Source of the DNA: Saprospiraceae bacterium
GTDB taxonomy: Bacteria; Bacteroidota; Bacteroidia; Chitinophagales; Saprospiraceae
Reading direction: 5' to 3'
Assembly: GCA_016717105.1 (NCBI GenBank)
Contig: JADKGF010000026.1
Span: 26,591-90,590, forward strand
Length of the DNA: 64,000 nt
Within the stretch, counting starts at the first letter, position 1. Each line of letters begins with the position of its first letter. Below, in pieces: positions 1 through 11,452 of the stretch. The position numbers were made by a program, and so were the translations under genes. Below the pieces are notes generated by a model that made no database searches, was not told where the DNA came from, and worked only from the letters and a program-made list of their open reading frames with translations.

Positions 1-3000
1 CTACATCTATAATCAAAACCAAGCCATCGCAATTTTCATCTATAATATTATTTGCCAATTCCACGGCATTTGGATTTATCTCAGCATTGTCATCATCACA
101 ATCCTCATAACTAAAGAAGCCATCGCCGTCTTCGTCTATCTTCACACAACCTAACATTGGTTTGCCCAAAGCTGGTGCTGTTAAACCGCCGCAATCATCT
201 GCAATATTTACAATTATAAGTATATCAGGAAAAGATTTGTGATATGGGAAAGTAAATTCGATATAACAAGAATCTTGACCATTAATGATTTGACCCTTTT
301 GTTTAGTAATGTGATTGTATTGTTGAATTGTGATAATTGGTTTAAACTTGTAATCAAACCCTGTACAAGCATCATAAAAATATGTAACATCAGGTTGTAG
401 TCCATATACCTCATAAGCATAATTAGCCTGTGCGCTATATTTTGATGTCAATGGACCATCTAAACAAATATCACCTTGTCCCTCAAAATCATCGAAAGGT
501 CCAATTTTGTACACTAGACAAGTATCTGTACTAAAATATATCCCATCACAATCCTCATCCAAATTATTATTAGCATAATCATAGGCTTCTGGATTGACGG
601 ATGCATTAGTATCATCACAATCCTCATCAATACCAAATCCATCGTTATCTGCATCTAATTCATCAATGACACCATTACAATTATCATCAATCCCATTATC
701 ATAGATTTCGAGGGCTGAAGGATTAATATTGGGATTATTGTCATTACAATCCTCGGTGATAGAATATCCATCAAAATCACCATCACTATCCAAGGTATTT
801 TTATCACAATCGTCATCTATTAAATTAAATGGAATTTCAGATTGATTTGGATTGACTGATGCATTGGTATCATCACAATCCTCGTAATCGAAAAACCCAT
901 CACCATCTCCATCAAAATATATACAATTCAAGGTCATAACACCATTGCCAACATCACTTAATCGAGAACAATTATGCTTATCCTTGAATTACGATTGCGT
1001 ACTCTGGAAAGTCTTTTGTCAAATCAAACTTGAATTGTACCGAACAGCCTTCAACTTGCTTTAAAAGACTGCCAAACCCACCATTTTTTGAATTATATTC
1101 ATAAAGCAATATCAATGCATCCCACAGATCAGAATTATACGCATCACAAAAATTAAATTCATAAGTTCTCTGATCTTCACCGCTAAAAAAATATGCATCA
1201 TTTGGTTTCACTTGTTTGTCCAACAACAAAAATGGCAGGCTATCACATGGCAAAATTAATTTAAAATCTCCTTTGGCTTTGATTTTATCGATATTGTAGC
1301 AGGATTCATTAGGTCCATCATTTCCATCACAATCTTCATCTACTCCATTGTAAAATATCTCGACTGCATCAGGACTTATTTTATTATCCATATCGTTGCA
1401 ATCTTGATAATCAAAGTACCCATCGTTGTCAACATCCACCTCATCAATTATCCCATTACAATTATCGTCCAAAGCATTTCCATTGATTTCCTGCGAAAGT
1501 GGAGAAATATTGGCATTTGTGTCATCACAATCTGCAAATCCATCTACTCCATCGCCATCATGATCCACAAACGGGACAACGATAGATGTGGCAACGCCAA
1601 TGCTCTTATTGAAGTAAGACCCACTTTTATTCTTTTCCTTTTTTCTCTGCTCTGACCATGTAAGATAAGTTACCACTTGTAGGAATCTTTTTGTCAGTAA
1701 ACCGAAACTGGCCAGCAGGAATTGATGCTATCATTTGAAAGATGCTGTCTTTGCTTGACTTCCTATATATATAATATTGACTAATATCTGGATCACCTGA
1801 GGTATCTGTCCAATCAACTAGGACTTTATCTTGGTCAAATGTTGCTCAACATCCGTTATAGGCTTGACGTATTGCATTCTAAGAGTAGGATCACCCAATA
1901 ACGAAATAAAATTATTTGCAGAATTTGGTATAGTTTGATTATTTGCATTAACACGTCCGATAGTCGATCCCAAACCAAAATGATATAGAGTTTGTTGGGA
2001 ACTCCAAGATGTAGCCAATACTGTACCAGAACCAAGAACAGCACGCATCAAATTATTCGTCACATCCCAATCTCCAAAATAGCTACCCCATAAAATTGTA
2101 AAAACAGCTTGCAAGGAATCACTTGCAACTTCAGTTGAATTGGTTATACCTTGTGCTGAAACATAAGACCCACCTCCAGCACCATATGCAAACAAGTAAC
2201 TATTGGACTTTAAACTATCTCTAAATGAACCCGTTATAATATTCTCTGAGCCTAAAATAGGTCCATAATTCCTGAACGTCGGACATCCTGTTGGATTACC
2301 AGAAAAAGTACTTTTTCCAAATGCTTTATTTCTAGGCGTAAAAGCCTTTAGTTTTAAATAAATGTGCTTTGTCAAAATAAGCACGTAATAGTTCAATTTC
2401 ATTTTTTTTGAAAGCGGGCATATTAATAAAATCCACTCTACCAACTTCTATTTCAGCCGTTTCGATATTGCTATTATCATATTTTCCATCTCCAGGAATA
2501 TTTGATGTTCTAGCAGGCACATTTGGGATATTTACCTTGTAGTCAGTCCACACCTCGTCCATGTCTGCATAATAGAAATCACATGGCCAAGCACCTCTAT
2601 GATCTCCATGACCATCATGAGCGAAACTACCACTGTATGGTACTGGAATATGCCCCACCAGAAACAAAGACCCCAAGCCATCTTTATGATAATAAGCTTC
2701 TTTAATGATTTCTTTTACTTGAGGTACAGGCAAGTTTTGGGTACTACCCTTTCAATTACAGACCATCCGTCTCCTTCTGCATCTTTTTCCATTGTGACAA
2801 TTTGTCCGTAAGTGCACCATATACAGATTCTTCTACCATCAGCATCACTCTACCTTTGTAATCAATATTAGGTATATCAAATCAGCATAAATATTGGGTA
2901 ATTAAAAAAATTTCATTCAAAATTGATCATCATTTGAAACCAAGGCATAATGATATGCCTTTCCTGGCTCAGAATCCAAATCAGTAAATGTACCTTCATT

Positions 3001-3202
3001 CAAATTTTGTGCTACTAGGCTCCATTGTTGATTTATGAATTCCTTTCTATACATTTTGTATGCTTGTAAGCCTTCCCACTTTATAACTGTATGTAAGTTG
3101 TCATTTGATAATTCTGGGCTCAATACTTTTAAAACCTGCCTATTCCTTTTGTAAAAAGCTAAATAAACACACAAGAAATAATACTTTAAACAAAGGTTTC
3201 AT
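1..3202 (-). pseudogene. Secreted C25-like peptidase relative with FN3-like and MopE-type metal-binding repeats, frame-broken, partial
   Basis: One long gene can be followed in translation from a signal peptide at 3202 (MKPLFKVLFLVCLFSF) to the left edge, but it changes frame at least seven times (near 3145, 2900, 2780, 2735, 2340, 1835, 1650 and 980). In order: a fibronectin-III-like segment (about 3140-2935); a region resembling gingipain-type (C25) folds, with a VGHIPVPYSG motif, HRGAWP, and the terminal LLGDPTLR motif near 1880; a second FN3-like segment (about 1830-1640); then repeats of DGDG-x-DCDD-x-NPxxxEI-x-DDNCNG type (about 1580-1320, 925-540 and 150-1) separated by Ig-like stretches. 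That repeat matches the MopE-like putative metal-binding family and probably binds calcium. A canonical C25 His-Cys dyad is not evident: the expected cysteine region reads TILWGSYFGDW. The C-terminus, likely a T9SS signal, lies outside. Several breaks sit in homopolymers, so assembly error is likely, but decay is possible. Confidence 0.6.
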
Positions 3203-3348
3203 TACATATTTTTTATTGATAAAACAATGGGATAAATGTAATAAAATATCTTAAAATGTCGTATTCCAAAATTATAATTTTATTAAAATAATTTTAAGCG
3301 ACTTGCTTGTTTAGATAGAAAACTAGATGTTCACATTTCAAACATAAA

Positions 3349-3388
3349 AAAAAACGCCATCAAGCATAAAGCCGATGGCGTTTTTAGT
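3349..3388. terminator. Bidirectional intrinsic terminator downstream of tmRNA
   Basis: A perfect stem, AACGCCATC (3353-3361 area) pairing with GATGGCGTT (3374-3382), is flanked by A and T runs on the two sides. It therefore works as a rho-independent terminator in either direction. It lies immediately after the 3' end of the minus-strand tmRNA and upstream of the broken peptidase gene. Confidence 0.8.
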
Positions 3389-3393
3389 ATTTG

Positions 3394-3764
3394 TGGAGAT
3401 GCAGGGACTCGAACCCTGGTCCAGACAAAGCAACTGAATGCTTTCTACATGTTTATCTTCTGTTCGGATTTTCGAAATCTGGCAGGTACAGAAGCCCACG
3501 GCGCCGTCATCTTATCTTCTGTAATTTCGGATTGTGATCGAAGCATCTCACGCACCTAGTCCGCGGGTCTGTTGAAGTGCGGCTACCGGCATATATCGGA
3601 CGTCATCCGGGCGGCACTAAAAGCGTTGCAATCCTAGATTACGCAGCTAATGCGAAGTTATTATCGCCATTTGTGTTTTGATCATCATTTGATAACGGAG
3701 TGAACAATCGTGCTCCGACATGCTTACAAACCGATGATCTTTCCTGTCGATACCGGTCATCCCC
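3394..3764 (-). ncRNA. ssrA: Transfer-messenger RNA (tmRNA)
   Basis: tmRNA rescues stalled ribosomes with SmpB and tags the nascent chain for proteolysis. The 5' end reads GGGGATGACCGGTATCGACA, the usual tmRNA start. The 3' end carries a T arm (GGTTCGAGTCC) followed by CATCTCC, which pairs with GGGGATG to form the acceptor stem; CCA is not encoded. The tag reading frame ends at TAA (3641-3639) and encodes GDNNFALAA from 3668, close to the GENNYALAA-type tags known in Bacteroidota, with GGC as the probable resume codon. Length is about 371 nt, normal for a one-piece tmRNA. The exact 5' and 3' ends are inferred from pairing. Confidence 0.93.
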
Positions 3765-4015
3765 AAAAAGTAAAATGATACATGATGAATTACGAATGGT
3801 CAATAGAATACAAATGTTAAATCTCAAATTACAAATGACAAATGATTCTGTTATCAACGATTACTCGAGTGTATCTTTATACAATCAGTAATAACATAAA
3901 AGTGATGTGAAATGTTCCTAAAAACTAAAAATAAATATATGAGTCCTTTTCACAAAAACAAAGGCAAGGTGATTTCTCCTTGCCTTTGAGACTAAATTTA
4001 ATTAAATATCTACTA
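3765..4015. other. Intergenic, no gene seen
   Basis: This stretch lies between the tmRNA 5' end and the susD-like stop. It holds the susD terminator at its right end and presumably the tmRNA promoter at its left end. I see no coding signal here; the open frames are short and overlap tmRNA. Confidence 0.5.
3953..3988 (-). terminator. Intrinsic terminator after susD-like gene
   Basis: On the minus strand an 11-bp perfect stem (CAAAGGCAAGG / CCTTGCCTTTG) with an 8-base loop is followed by TTTTTG. It lies 28 bases after the susD-like stop codon and closes the susC-susD transcription unit. Confidence 0.82.
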
Positions 4016-5553
4016 TCAATTCCAGCCTGGCACTTTGTTTAAGTGTTGGATTTGATCAATTCTATCTGAGGAATAGGTCAACAATTTTTAAGCGGCTTGG
4101 GCCAGGTATAGCCGCTACTCCAAAAGGTCCAGTGTACACGGTGTTCCCAATTCAAATGCTGGAGTAGCTGGTGGATTACCATTAGCTACTTTAGCAGGGA
4201 ATACCATCGATGGAAATAAATCATCTTTTGTAATCTATGAATGTCAGACCATCTTCTTCCATCCAAAGAACTCCAATGCTACTTTCTTTAAGAATAGCGC
4301 CTACTAACTGGATGTCTGCAAATGATATATAAAGATTGAGTTGCTGGACTTGCAATCTGTCAACGTACCATATTCAATGTATACCATTTGCCATATCATT
4401 TTTCTAGCGTAATTCAACCATATTAAGAAAGTACTTCCGGCATATCTTATTACTATTTGCAGCATCCCAGTATAATTTACAACATCCTTATATTTGTTGG
4501 TATATTTTCGTCCCATAGCCGTAAATACCATTGACAAAGCATCAGTGCCTCTGACCTTCTTTTTTATCATCCGTAAGCCATTCAGGGTCTCTCCATATTA
4601 TTGGTGAAATACAAACCAACTGTCTTCTATTATATTGCGGAAGCAAGTGCCGCGTTAACATTAAATTTAAGGTAGCTGCTTGTAAAATAGAGAATATTGA
4701 TTCCTTATTGCTATGAGTTTCCAAAAACACACGGATGTGCTTCAAAGTATATTACTATCCGATTTTGCCCTCAGCAATCACATTACCCCAATCTCTCATG
4801 TGTAAATACACGCGAGTTTTGAAAAGCTAATAGCTGCATTTTTGATGCTTTATTAACGTAGTATTGCTAATTAAATTTTCAGCGCATCATTCAAATCTGC
4901 CAATACTTTTTGATAAACTTCACCCACAGTATTTCTACCTTTCGTTATGTCAGTATTTATGTCAGATTGTGTATTAATACCAACTTCTCTGTAAGGAAAC
5001 CACGTGTGTTGCCCCACCCGATCTACGTTACATACGGTCTAGCAAAAAACGTTACCAATTCAAAATGTGTAATAGCTCTTAAAAACTTGGCTTGACCAAT
5101 ATAGTCATCACCAACAGCTTTTGAAATTACGCCACTTTCGATAGCCTTTGTTACGCCTTCTATCATAAGATTTGCTCTATTGATCAATCTATAACCATCT
5201 ACCCAATAGTAAACATTGTTGGCTGTGGTAGGATCATAAGTGGCTGTGTATGTCAATTGATAAAAAGTAGCTGTATTTACAACATCTTCACCTCTATTAT
5301 CACCTTGTTGTACAAATGCTGCACCCCAAACATATCCACGACCACCATTTGCACTAGTGCTGTTATACTGCCCAATAGCAGCTGCATTATACATTCCATT
5401 TAAGGAACTAGCTATCAAGGAAGGCGTGGAAAATGAATCATCCACAGAAATGTTATTGATCGGTGATAAATTGAGGAGATTATCCTCCGTACAGCTATTC
5501 ATTGAAAAAACAATTAATGTGACTATACTTATTCTAAAAAATATATTTTTCAT
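4016..5553 (-). pseudogene. SusD/RagB-family outer-membrane nutrient-binding lipoprotein (multiple frame breaks)
   Basis: SusD-type proteins sit on the cell surface, cap a SusC transporter and bind glycans or peptides. The chosen start at 5553 gives MKNIFFRISIVTLIVFSMNSC, a lipoprotein signal with the acylated Cys near residue 21. The first 180 codons are intact (DYIGQAKFLRAITHFELVTFFARPY is family-typical but exceeds a short motif; the core is AKFLRA and FFARPY). Downstream the family pattern continues across several frames: PYREVGINTQ, GEVYQKVLADLNDAL, KTRVYLHMRDW, and finally HLNKVPGWN at the stop codon (4018-4016), a characteristic SusD ending. About eight frame changes occur in the last kilobase. 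It begins 34 bases after the SusC stop, so the two form one operon. The substrate cannot be inferred, because no hydrolase lies next to it in the window. Confidence 0.75.
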
Positions 5554-5587
5554 TTTATCTATTTTAAATATTAATAAATTTGAACTT

Positions 5588-8500
5588 TTAGAATCCGACA
5601 TTTATACCAAATGAAACAATTCTTGAAATCGGTGTACCATTTAAGTCAACACCTAAAGTTTCCATTTCAGGATTTAAACCTTTATACTTTGTGATCATCA
5701 ATACGTTTTGAGCTTGAGCATATACTCTGACTGATGACAAGCCTATTTTCTTAGTTAAGAATGAACCAAGGGTATATCCCAATGAAACATTATCCAAACT
5801 AATAAAATCACCATCTTCCACAAATCTTGTCGAAGCACCTGATGTTAGGTTTACAAATGGATTGCTGCTAGCCCAAAGTCTTGGTGTTATTCCGTCACAC
5901 GGCTTATCTGCGCTTTGCCATCTTCCTAATATTTCTGTACTATTGTTATTCAAATTCATATTCATCAAATCACGTCTGGTAGCATTAAACACCTTGTTGC
6001 CACCACTAAATCTAACCAAAAAGTTTAGGTCAAATTGCTTATATCCCATTCTAGATGTAAAACCACCAAAATATGTAGGTAAGGTGTTTCCTAAAATTTT
6101 TCTATCTGTTGCCGCACTTAGTGATGATGCTGCACCCAATTCAGATGGATTTGCAGGATTAAATCCTACATAGGTACCAGTAGGTATATTACCTTGAACT
6201 AAGCTACCATCACCTTTGACGTAAACTGGATTACCATTTGCTGGATTTACACCCCAATATTCATATCCATAAAGTGAATTCATAGATTCACCTTCGCGGA
6301 TTATTATATTTGGGTTTATGTTTATATCTGAAGAGCTACCGCCAATGATATCTGCTCCACCATTTGGAAGTGCTACAATTTTATTGGACATCAAAGTCAA
6401 ATTAGCACCTATTGTCCAAGTGAAGGCCGACTTATTGAGTACATCATACGAAGCTTCAATCTCAAATCCTTTATTTAAAGATTTTCCAATGTTTTTATTT
6501 ATTCTATTATTGGGTACCCCAAGTGAAGGCGCTACTGGCTCAGAAAAAACTAAATTGTCAATATCATTTTTGAAATAATCAAATTTCAGTCTAAGCCTGT
6601 CATTTAATAAGCCTAAATCCAAACCAAAATCTGTTTTATTACTTGTCTCCCAAGTTAATGCATCATTACCAAACTGACCAAATGCTATACCATTTAATGT
6701 GCCATATGGCGATGCAACACTCAATCCCAAATATGGGTATGTTCCGAATTCTGTATTTCCAACGGCAGCAAATGAATATCTTAACTTAATTATCGAAAAA
6801 ATATCTTTCGCACCTTCCCATGAAGAGTTATTAGCTAAATTCAGACCCAAAGAATAGCCTAAGAGAATTGTTCCATTTATTGGCTGGAGCAGCTTAGAAA
6901 GTCCATCTTTTCTATAAAATTTGTCCAAAATAACGTTGATCATAATTGTAATTCAATCTACCTAAGTATGAAATAATACCAACTTCACTAGCACCACCAC
7001 CAGATTGCTGAACTGCATATGCATTAGATACAGTGACTTGATTATAGAATTCATTTAACAAATCTGTTCCTACACTAAAGAAATTTTCATTTCTATCTTT
7101 TTGATATTCAGCTACAGCTGTTACACCAATACTGTGCTTTTCATTAATCAACGTATTATAGTTGAGTGCATGCTGGATATTCCACCTTAAATTGTCATTT
7201 AAGCTATTTTCAAGTCTTCCGTTTGAGCCTGAACCATCTCCATGAACCGGACTCCAATATAAAAAGCCAGATGTCAATGGATTATCAATACTTCCCATAA
7301 GTTTATAAGTCAAACCTTTGTAGATGTCTGCAGTGACGGATGCATTAACAAGTACTCTTTTGATGGTTGATTCAAAGACATTATTATCCAAAACATATGC
7401 TATGTTTGATATATTATCTCCTACTGCATCAGTATTATCCCATTGGCCTACTACCGTATTATTAGTTGAAAGGTTATAACCAGTAGGATGATTGGCATTA
7501 TAAATTGGTGTATTTGGCAATTGTCTGATAGCATTAAAAATATTACCAGATAAAGAGTTTCTACCAGTATTCAATCCATTATACTTTGTTTGAGAATAAG
7601 CAATACCACCACCAACTGTCAACCAACGAAGAACTTTATGCTCTAAATTGGTTTTGAAATTAAACCTGTTCATATTATTAGCCTTAGCTACACCATCTTG
7701 TGCGCCATATCCAAATGAAGCATAATAAGTTTGTAGCATCATTTCCACCACTAACCGAAAGATTATGATCTGTTTGGAATGCATTATTATTTAAAACTGC
7801 AGCTTGCCAATCTGTATCATATGTTGTACCAACAGCCAAGGTGTTTGTCACTCTATTGGTTCTTTTCTCATTAGAAATGGTAATAAAATCATTGGTTTTT
7901 AGTAAATCAAAAGTTTTTACAGGATTTGCAAAACCAAAAACTGAATTAAGTGTGACCTTAGCTGTACCTTTTTTACCTTTTTTTGTTGTAATTAATATAA
8001 CACCATTTGCACCTCTAGAACCGTAAATTGCCGTTGCTGCACCATCTTTCAAAATTTCATACGATTCTATGTCTGCAGGATTCACATCACCTAATCCTGA
8101 TGCATCTGCATATCCTCCAAGGTCTCCAGAGTAAACTGGCATACCATCCACCACAACTAGTGGATCCGTACCAGAATTTACAGATGCCACACCTCTCGAA
8201 TTTCGGGCGCTGATCCGAAAATTCCTGATTTGTAGTAATTTGCACACCTGCAGCTCTACCCGCCAATTGACGAGCGAAACTTGGCGTAACCAATCCTGCA
8301 ATGTCTTTGCCTGTAACACTTGAAATAGCAGAAGTTGCATCACTCTTTCTTTGAGTTCCATATCCAATTACCACCACTTCCTCCAACACTTTACCTTCTG
8401 CAAGTGTCACATTCATCACCGAGGCGGTACCGATTTCCATCTCTTTAGTAGAGTAACCCGCATAACTAAATACAAGCGTCGTTACATTTTCAGGAATCTG

Positions 8501-8683
8501 TAGCTTGTAACTACCGTCCACATCTGTAATGGTGCCAATAGCTGCCGCCTCTTTGGCCAAAACATTCGCGCCAATAAGTGGCACACCTGCATCATCTGTC
8601 ACTACGCCCGAAACCACTTTCTGAGCATCAGAGTACAATACCCCAAACAACATGATTGCAATAGATAATAAAAATTGTTTCAT
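5588..8683 (-). pseudogene. SusC/RagA-family TonB-linked outer-membrane transporter (three frame breaks)
   Basis: The gene encodes about 1030 residues, normal for SusC. It starts MKQFLLSIAIMLFGVLYSDAQ (signal peptide), followed by a carboxypeptidase-like regulatory domain (VSGVVTDDAGVPLIGANV), the TonB-box/plug sequence with [19 protein letters not shown], and the SusC signature region around [13 protein letters not shown] and [15 protein letters not shown]. The rest is a TonB-dependent barrel ending in ISRIVSFGINVGF. Frame breaks fall near 8215, 7740 and 6930, each restorable by one base, and the pieces overlap in the right order, which favours sequencing indels over decay. With the SusD-like partner just downstream it would import an oligomeric nutrient using TonB energy. 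Confidence 0.85.
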
Positions 8684-9005
8684 GCTAAAAATTGTTTTGT
8701 TAAATAATTAAAATACATTTCAAATTTGAAAATTTTCAATTTCCAAATCACCTGCAATATTAACTTTAATTTAACATATTTCGCTGCTTTGAACTTATAA
8801 TTTTTTTTTATTTTTTAACTAAAGAAATAGATAACTAATTAATCAACAGCCTCATAAGACTATAATTAATATTATACATTTTTTTTACATATGTTATTCT
8901 CCCTTTTTTTTCTCAAAATATTTTAAAAATTCATATACCCTACACAAAAATTTCTTTTATATTTGTTGCTGTTAGCATACAGGCAATAACCAAATTTTTA
9001 AACTC
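8684..9005. other. Divergent intergenic region, AT-rich
   Basis: This stretch separates the susC-like gene (minus) from the small barrel protein (plus). A TATATTTG sequence at 8958-8965 matches the Bacteroidota -7 element TAnnTTTG and lies about 40 bases before the plus-strand gene. No clear -33 TTTG is placed upstream of it. No sigma/anti-sigma or hybrid two-component regulator for the Sus pair lies here. Confidence 0.45.
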
Positions 9006-9422
9006 ATGAAATATCTTATTCTGACTTTTGTGCTTTTTATCCAAATAAATCTACATGCCCAATGGGTGTATGGCGGTGGCATGAAGTTCAACTCAAATGA
9101 TGATTACCAAGCCATAGGTCTTAATGCTAAAGTTGGCAAAGACATTGGTGAAAAATTTGATCTTAATACTGATATTTGTTATTATTTAGCGACTGGTTGG
9201 TCATTTGACTTCGATCTTCATTATCATCTTTTTAATGTAAATGATCAAGTAATTTTGAATCCACTGGCAGGTATCAATTTTACAAGTACGGATGTGATAA
9301 ATAATTCATTACTACTTGGAGCTTCCTTTCGATTTCCGACAGACAAATTTACCTACTACCTTGAGCCCAAGTGGATCCTCGATAATAACCAATTGATTAT
9401 CAGCGCTGGCCTCTTATTTTAA
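9006..9422 (+). CDS. Small outer-membrane beta-barrel protein
   Basis: A 138-residue protein with a signal peptide (MKYLILTFVLFIQINLHAQ) and then alternating hydrophobic/polar strands ending in an aromatic residue (LIISAGLLF). The length would fit an eight-strand barrel of the OmpX/OmpW size class. No family motif is recognised with confidence. It stands alone between the susC promoter region and mpl, with a TATATTTG promoter-like motif upstream. The function is unknown and the barrel assignment is an inference from strand pattern and C-terminal Phe. Confidence 0.7.
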   Translation: MKYLILTFVLFIQINLHAQWVYGGGMKFNSNDDYQAIGLNAKVGKDIGEKFDLNTDICYYLATGWSFDFDLHYHLFNVNDQVILNPLAGINFTSTDVINNSLLLGASFRFPTDKFTYYLEPKWILDNNQLIISAGLLF

Positions 9423-9485
9423 AAATATTCGGTAAAAATTCCAAACAATAAGCCTTATATTTGCCGTTTTGAAAGTATTTGCCCC

Positions 9486-10811
9486 TTGACAAAACAACAC
9501 ATCCATCTCATAGCCATAGGCGGCGCAGCCATGCACAATATTGCATTAGATCTTCACGCCCAAGGCCACTTTGTCACTGGTTCTGATGATGAAATATATG
9601 AACCATCATTGTCCAGACTCCAAAAAGCTGGTATTGCACCCAAGCAATTTGGTTGGTTTCCAGATAAAATAACATCAGATACGGACATCGTCATCCTGGG
9701 TATGCACGCCAAAGCCGACAATCCTGAGCTAAAAAAAGCACAAGATTTGGGCATCACAGTCTATTCATATCCTGAATTTGTATATCAACATTCGAAAAAC
9801 AAAAAACGCATTGCCATAGCTGGCAGCCACGGCAAGACAACGACAACGGCTATGATCCTACATGTTTTGAACCATCTAGGCATGGACTTCGATTATTTGG
9901 TTGGTGCGCAGCTTCACGGATTCGATCGTATGGTCAAGCTATCCGACGCACCACTTATCGTCATCGAAGGCGATGAATATCTAAGTAGTACCATAGATCG
10001 AGTGCCTAAAATCCACCATTATAAACCACATGTTGCCGTTGTCACAGGAATAGCGTGGGACCACATCAATGTTTTCCCGACGTTTGATAATTACAAAGAT
10101 CAATTTCGAATCTTTGCGGATACAATGCCTGAAGGAAGCACGCTGATCTACTATGAGAACGATGAAAACCTTGTAGAAATAATTAAAAACTCAAAAGGAA
10201 AAACTACTATTCCTTATGGGGCATTACCTTTGACCGCTGATAAAAAAGTAAGCTTCGACGGCATATCCTTCCCTATTTCGATCATCGGTAACCACAATCT
10301 GCAAAATATGAATGCGGCAAGGCTCGTTTGCAACACCTTGGGAATAGAAGATGAGAGATTTTTTGATGCTATAAGTGATTTTACAGGTGCGAATAAGCGA
10401 TTGCAAAAGATTTCAGACTCAGGTGACCGCGTCGTTTATCTGGATTTTGCCCATGCACCTAGCAAGGTAAAGGCAACTACTGAATCTTTTAAAACTTGGT
10501 TTGGTGATAAAAGATTGATTGCGGTACTGGAGTTACACACATTCTCAAGTCTAAACAAAGATTTCATCACTCAATATACAGGTAGCCTCGATCCTGCCGA
10601 TGAAGCCATTATTTTTTATAATGCCCATACCTTGAAAATGAAAAATATGCCTGATTTAGATCACAATTTTTTGAAACAGTGTTTTAGTCATCCACATCTT
10701 CAGGTTTTTACCGATGAAGCAGCCTTACATACTTATCTAAACACGAAATCTAAGGACAACATCTTGCTGATGACATCTGGTAATTTCAACCAAATGGCTT
10801 TGGACTTTTGA
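9486..10811 (+). CDS. mpl: UDP-N-acetylmuramate:L-Ala-gamma-D-Glu-meso-DAP ligase (Mpl)
   Basis: Mpl reattaches the recycled murein tripeptide to UDP-MurNAc in the cytoplasm, salvaging peptidoglycan. The 441-residue product has the Mur ligase order: an N-terminal UDP-binding Rossmann part (HLIAIGGAAMHNIA), the ATP loop GSHGKTTTT (residues 113-121), a central domain with GDEYLSS and the TGIAWDHINVF stretch, and the C-terminal domain around YLDFAHAP. Length matches the family. Translation probably starts at TTG (9486), because no ATG precedes the conserved N-terminus in frame. A TATATTTG motif at 9456-9463 could be its promoter element. It converges on the CHAP gene with only 6 bases between stops. 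Confidence 0.93.
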   Translation: MTKQHIHLIAIGGAAMHNIALDLHAQGHFVTGSDDEIYEPSLSRLQKAGIAPKQFGWFPDKITSDTDIVILGMHAKADNPELKKAQDLGITVYSYPEFVYQHSKNKKRIAIAGSHGKTTTTAMILHVLNHLGMDFDYLVGAQLHGFDRMVKLSDAPLIVIEGDEYLSSTIDRVPKIHHYKPHVAVVTGIAWDHINVFPTFDNYKDQFRIFADTMPEGSTLIYYENDENLVEIIKNSKGKTTIPYGALPLTADKKVSFDGISFPISIIGNHNLQNMNAARLVCNTLGIEDERFFDAISDFTGANKRLQKISDSGDRVVYLDFAHAPSKVKATTESFKTWFGDKRLIAVLELHTFSSLNKDFITQYTGSLDPADEAIIFYNAHTLKMKNMPDLDHNFLKQCFSHPHLQVFTDEAALHTYLNTKSKDNILLMTSGNFNQMALDF

Positions 10812-10817
10812 GTATTT

Positions 10818-11390
10818 TTACTCTTTGCGCAGCCAACCAAGGATATTATAATCTGCGATGGTCCAGTATTGATGAAATTTGACTAGTGGAATTTGTACCC
10901 TTGTACTAAGTCCCATGTTCTGTTGGACAATCTCGACATACTCTTCTGAGACCTTGGAGATGATCGCTACATGCCCGAATCGATTGCCTTGATAACCATC
11001 ATAGACCAATAGATCATTTACCATAGGTCTATATTCCCTAACATTGCGGTATTGCATCAGTCCACGCTTCTTGTTGTAGCCTCTATCGCCTAGTGATTTG
11101 TCAAAATAATCTTTTGCATGACCATAGGTATTTGGCATCTTGTGATCCATCACTTCATAGTAATACCGCTTGACAAATTCGACACATTGATATTTTAATC
11201 CCAGATTGTATCCATCAGCCGCAACATTGCGCCCTACTACATTGGTAAAGTCTTTTCCATTAAAATACACATTTACGCCATTTAGATTATCGATGGGCTT
11301 ACCAATAGGATTGGCATCATACCAACTGAAAGAAACAGCAGTAAAACTAAAAAACAAAAATATTACCCATCTTATCGATTGCATAGTCAA
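10818..11390 (-). CDS. Secreted CHAP-domain amidase/endopeptidase
   Basis: The 190-residue protein has a signal peptide (hydrophobic residues 8-21) and one CHAP (NlpC/P60-like) domain. The nucleophile is the Cys in YQCVEFVKRYY (about residue 69), and the catalytic His lies in NRFGHVAIIS (about residue 139), followed by an acidic/Asn position in EIVQQN. CHAP enzymes hydrolyse peptide or gamma-glutamyl amide bonds, usually in peptidoglycan cross-links. The layout also resembles glutathionylspermidine amidase-type domains, so the substrate is uncertain. Two in-frame ATGs (11390 and 11384) could start it. It is convergent with mpl, a cell-wall recycling gene, which fits a wall-related role. Confidence 0.85.
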   Translation of the reverse strand: MTMQSIRWVIFLFFSFTAVSFSWYDANPIGKPIDNLNGVNVYFNGKDFTNVVGRNVAADGYNLGLKYQCVEFVKRYYYEVMDHKMPNTYGHAKDYFDKSLGDRGYNKKRGLMQYRNVREYRPMVNDLLVYDGYQGNRFGHVAIISKVSEEYVEIVQQNMGLSTRVQIPLVKFHQYWTIADYNILGWLRKE

Positions 11391-11452
11391 GTTTTGCGAG
11401 ACAAAGGTAAGGAAATCTATTCATAACATATTGACAAAATTATGATAATTCT

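Noticed and set aside
214..420. Minus-strand frame starting MLMRYMDYN
   Set aside because: It is an alternative frame inside the MopE-repeat gene, whose real frame reads YAYEVYGLQPDV over the same bases.
3639..3857. Open frame ending in NGDNNFALAA as a protein gene
   Set aside because: It lies inside tmRNA; only the last nine codons are translated, as the proteolysis tag.
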